64,000 nucleotides of DNA from the NCBI GenBank assembly GCA_965209105.1, contig CBDBQB010000025.1, positions 3,975 to 67,974 of the forward strand, in the 5' to 3' direction. Under the pieces are notes generated by a model, which made no database searches, was not told the DNA's origin, and worked only from the letters and a program-made list of their open reading frames with translations. How positions within the stretch are numbered: position 1 is the first letter of the stretch; every line of letters begins with the position of its first letter. Below are positions 63,001-64,000 of the stretch, one piece after another. This DNA comes from JAAELZ01 sp965209105. GTDB lineage: Bacteria > Pseudomonadota > Gammaproteobacteria > Arenicellales > Poriferihabitantaceae. A program made the translations under genes and the position numbers.

Positions 63001-63544
63001 ATCGCTCAAAAATGAAAAGATCGAGTTATTCGGTGCAGATTTAATCACAGGCGTATTGAATGTTATCAATCCTTTTACTAAGCAAGCCGAATTTCTTCCC
63101 ATTGAATGTGGAGTGATCCATTTCCCAGTGGTCAAAGGAGACGCCGTCGCCTCTCAAGGTATCGCGATAAAAACCGACAAGGTAACCGTATTAGGCGGTG
63201 GCGGGGTCGATTTAGGGGCTGAAGAACTACAGTTGTTGATTAAACCTAAAGCACGAAAAGGCTTGGGTTTTAGCGCTGGGACGATCGCTAATATCGCAAA
63301 AATAACGGGCAATTTTGCGAACCCATCTATTCAAGTCGACAGTGCTTCTTTTATAAAAAGTACTGCTGCAATTGGCGCAGCCATCGCGTCCGGCGGATGG
63401 ACTTTATTGGCGCAAGGTTTGTTGGATAGAACCAAAGCAAATTCTGACGTTTGTACTGAAACAATCAACCAACCGAATAAATTGACTATTTTAAAACGCG
63501 CAGAAAATGCCTTTCAATTTCAAATAGGCGATAGTGAGCGTTAA
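60044..63544 (+). CDS. AsmA family protein
   Basis: 1166 residues. N-terminal membrane helix (LLYLLWFFVTLVVLCLLGLTL) then long beta-rich, repetitive AsmA/DUF748-like sequence with many SG(S/T) and DI/N repeats, and a C-terminal part (FGADLITGVLNVINPFTKQAEFLPIECGV and VDLGAEELQLLIKPKARKG) typical of the AsmA_2 domain. By analogy with YhdP/TamB it is probably a periplasm-spanning lipid-transport or outer-membrane assembly protein. Confidence 0.85.
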   Translation: MRYLLYLLWFFVTLVVLCLLGLTLLLTVFSDEVEAKLVEKIELSTGRNIEIQGGLGFRFTPRPTFFARDIKMANAEWGSQPWMLSIDKLQASLSVMRLLEGEFSLSRIEATRPQWLIEHNETRKQNNWAFNRPREPKAFKSLAEHLRIAEVLLHDAQIRLELGPKKHLVQLDEVAAKTNLVSRTIDLSGQGRLHDKPLTFSASLGNLRSMLLREPSTLSLSGKHGETKFNAQGEVKDLLRWQGHQLALIFSTPSLKDLQPWLSSRLIDTPKINATAVFVQEKKWSSAQLDDIEIQSEALLGHTSLRGRVDYLQGLRGIVLDGMAQYPLSEILHWKGISTETDAQIKARFSLQGDKNDKLSLNVLSASLMGSGLDWSAEGNIEHILNPNTEGIRISGSAASLSDLGRITAKKWLKSDRIDGEFLLSKKDGRLSIYDISMSAFKGRAKISGLLDDIAGQRLGRYVLNAKLLPRDVQRINALNKKKFPAFELNDIHAVIESVQTKFSTPDMQLNLKNSGLQFDARGSVDDLKILKLSGLPLKLKADSSAALNQQFGLSLPEFGAISGTGVLKGSLNNSFNINDINLISNNKFQSITARGKADNLSQALSARFNIEAKITDLSNLPSMMGSDLKFSGSTRGTANAVLTSSSLNDWSLSGFSANLSEGMVGEVRGSVLHFPKAAEIAMHIDISKISKEVLLQWPLFEKLSPDGLRIAADIQQSSGQDALLVDNIDAQFTLAEKRGEVNLSGSVGDLKKMQGIDLNANISTTDLGQMPYLSKFGLKPNLTGQGAVRLSGHIDELDIDIQSLRLDTSDIKGLIHRSKQDKLKPLITGKLTANNIDILSLIAKTKRTRLFSDQKLSLDWLNRFDAEISLRAKRLNGALAQIDNADIDVSLKDGLLNIPNMHGAVGEGGSLNVWLTIATAQQPYNIISTIQGKNIKPEHINLFGKTELFRGGVVDIDIGLGGIGDSLANYMDNAYGKIQLQLHNSSLKNEKIELFGADLITGVLNVINPFTKQAEFLPIECGVIHFPVVKGDAVASQGIAIKTDKVTVLGGGGVDLGAEELQLLIKPKARKGLGFSAGTIANIAKITGNFANPSIQVDSASFIKSTAAIGAAIASGGWTLLAQGLLDRTKANSDVCTETINQPNKLTILKRAENAFQFQIGDSER

Positions 63545-63549
63545 CTTGC

Positions 63550-64000
63550 TCAGCTATTATTTTTTAGCCAAATTTCATAAATTTCCTCGGGCCAGAGGCT
63601 TTGAACATACGTCAGTACGGCACTTTTCTGGTCTTCTGATAGGACATCTTTAAACGCTGGCATCCTCCCGCCTAATGGGATACCGCCACGGTTAATCGTA
63701 TTGAGTAAGACTTTCTGACTATGGTGCCAGGTATGGGCACTGCCGTCTAAAGGTGGCGCAGGAAACGTGCCATCTTCTCGACTTGTTTGCCATTGCTCGG
63801 TCTCGCCCCGCGCATCTTGACCGTGACAAACTTGACAGCTCGCAGCATAAATATCTTTGCCTAGTGCTATTTTCTCGGCGCTAAAGTGGCTTTTTTGCGC
63901 TGGCAAACTAGAGGTAGCAACAGGCGCGATCTCAGTCAAGGTTTGTTGGTCGTCGACAATATCCGGCGTGGTCGACTTACTGTTGTCGTTATCGCATGCG
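63550..64000 (-). CDS. Lipoprotein c-type cytochrome (5' end outside window)
   Basis: The frame is open to the right edge. The first residues seen are A-C-D-N-D-N-S, fitting a lipobox cysteine, so the signal peptide lies just outside and the TTG at 63937 is not the start. After a Thr/Asp-rich linker comes a monohaem cytochrome c domain with CQVCHG, a PPLDGSAHTW segment and the axial Met in GRMPAFKDVLS. A periplasmic electron carrier anchored by lipid; partner unknown. Converges on the AsmA gene with five bases between them. Confidence 0.8.
   Translation of the reverse strand, partial: ACDNDNSKSTTPDIVDDQQTLTEIAPVATSSLPAQKSHFSAEKIALGKDIYAASCQVCHGQDARGETEQWQTSREDGTFPAPPLDGSAHTWHHSQKVLLNTINRGGIPLGGRMPAFKDVLSEDQKSAVLTYVQSLWPEEIYEIWLKNNS

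Noticed and set aside
1..64000. tRNA or rRNA genes
   Set aside because: Intergenic regions were read for cloverleaf landmarks (such as GGTTCGA arms) and rRNA motifs; none found.

Overview
The window is a chromosomal segment of a gammaproteobacterium with moderate GC. The pointers are gene order rather than any single marker: hflK-hflC-DUF2065-purA, yciO/trpS/scpA/scpB/rluB, rpsF-rpsR-rplI, ttcA, ppc and an Aap-type amino-acid ABC operon are typical of that class. No rRNA, tRNA or CRISPR was found.

Layout. 1-1.2 kb: end of a beta-CASP metallo-beta-lactamase RNase cut by the window edge. 1.5-8.5 kb: central-carbon cluster tkt-gap-pgk-pyk-fba (class I aldolase) closed by a strong terminator. 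8.6-10 kb: truA-trpF. 10.2-13.9 kb: hflK-hflC-DUF2065-purA. 14-15.5 kb: two orphan small ORFs and a decayed stretch. 15.5-20.3 kb: maeB, metZ behind a structured leader, and a membrane acyltransferase. 20.3-22.7 kb: a response regulator/histidine kinase pair carrying two non-autonomous mobile elements, one between the genes and one forming the end of the kinase gene. 22.7-24.2 kb: DUF2384-like protein and a DUF1566 lipoprotein/membrane protein. 24.2-28.6 kb: aapJQMP on the minus strand. 29-30.5 kb: rpsF (with a 13-residue tandem repeat tail), rpsR, rplI. 30.5-34 kb: a 1144-residue protein that I read as a PPi-type PEP carboxykinase. 34.3-41.8 kb: MraY/WecA-type transferase, pcnB, yciO, trpS, scpA, scpB, rluB and a Tat-exported thioredoxin-like protein. 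41.9-45.7 kb: an IS66 element whose tnpC is split by a nested IS3-family element, with target duplications visible for both. 46-48.8 kb: a three-gene module (2-aminoethylphosphonate transaminase-like, CDP-alcohol phosphatidyltransferase, PntC/LicC-like nucleotidyltransferase) that looks like the tailoring half of a phosphonolipid pathway; the third gene carries a one-base frameshift. 49-52 kb: a Gld-type ABC exporter (ATPase, permease, GldG-like). 52.3-54.8 kb: DUF1801, MAPEG, a small membrane protein and a dihaem membrane cytochrome. 54.9-64 kb: sulfotransferase, an SDR lacking its catalytic lysine, ppc, ttcA, a giant AsmA-family protein and a lipoprotein cytochrome c cut by the right edge.

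The genes together show intact lower glycolysis plus several routes around the PEP/pyruvate/C4 node (pyk, ppc, maeB and the putative PPi-PEPCK). The accessory part with the most to offer is 41.9-52 kb, where mobile DNA abuts a phosphonate-headgroup module. The two miniature elements at 20.3 and 21.8 kb show ongoing transposition: the 21.8 kb one is nearly identical to the right end of the IS66 copy 24 kb away.
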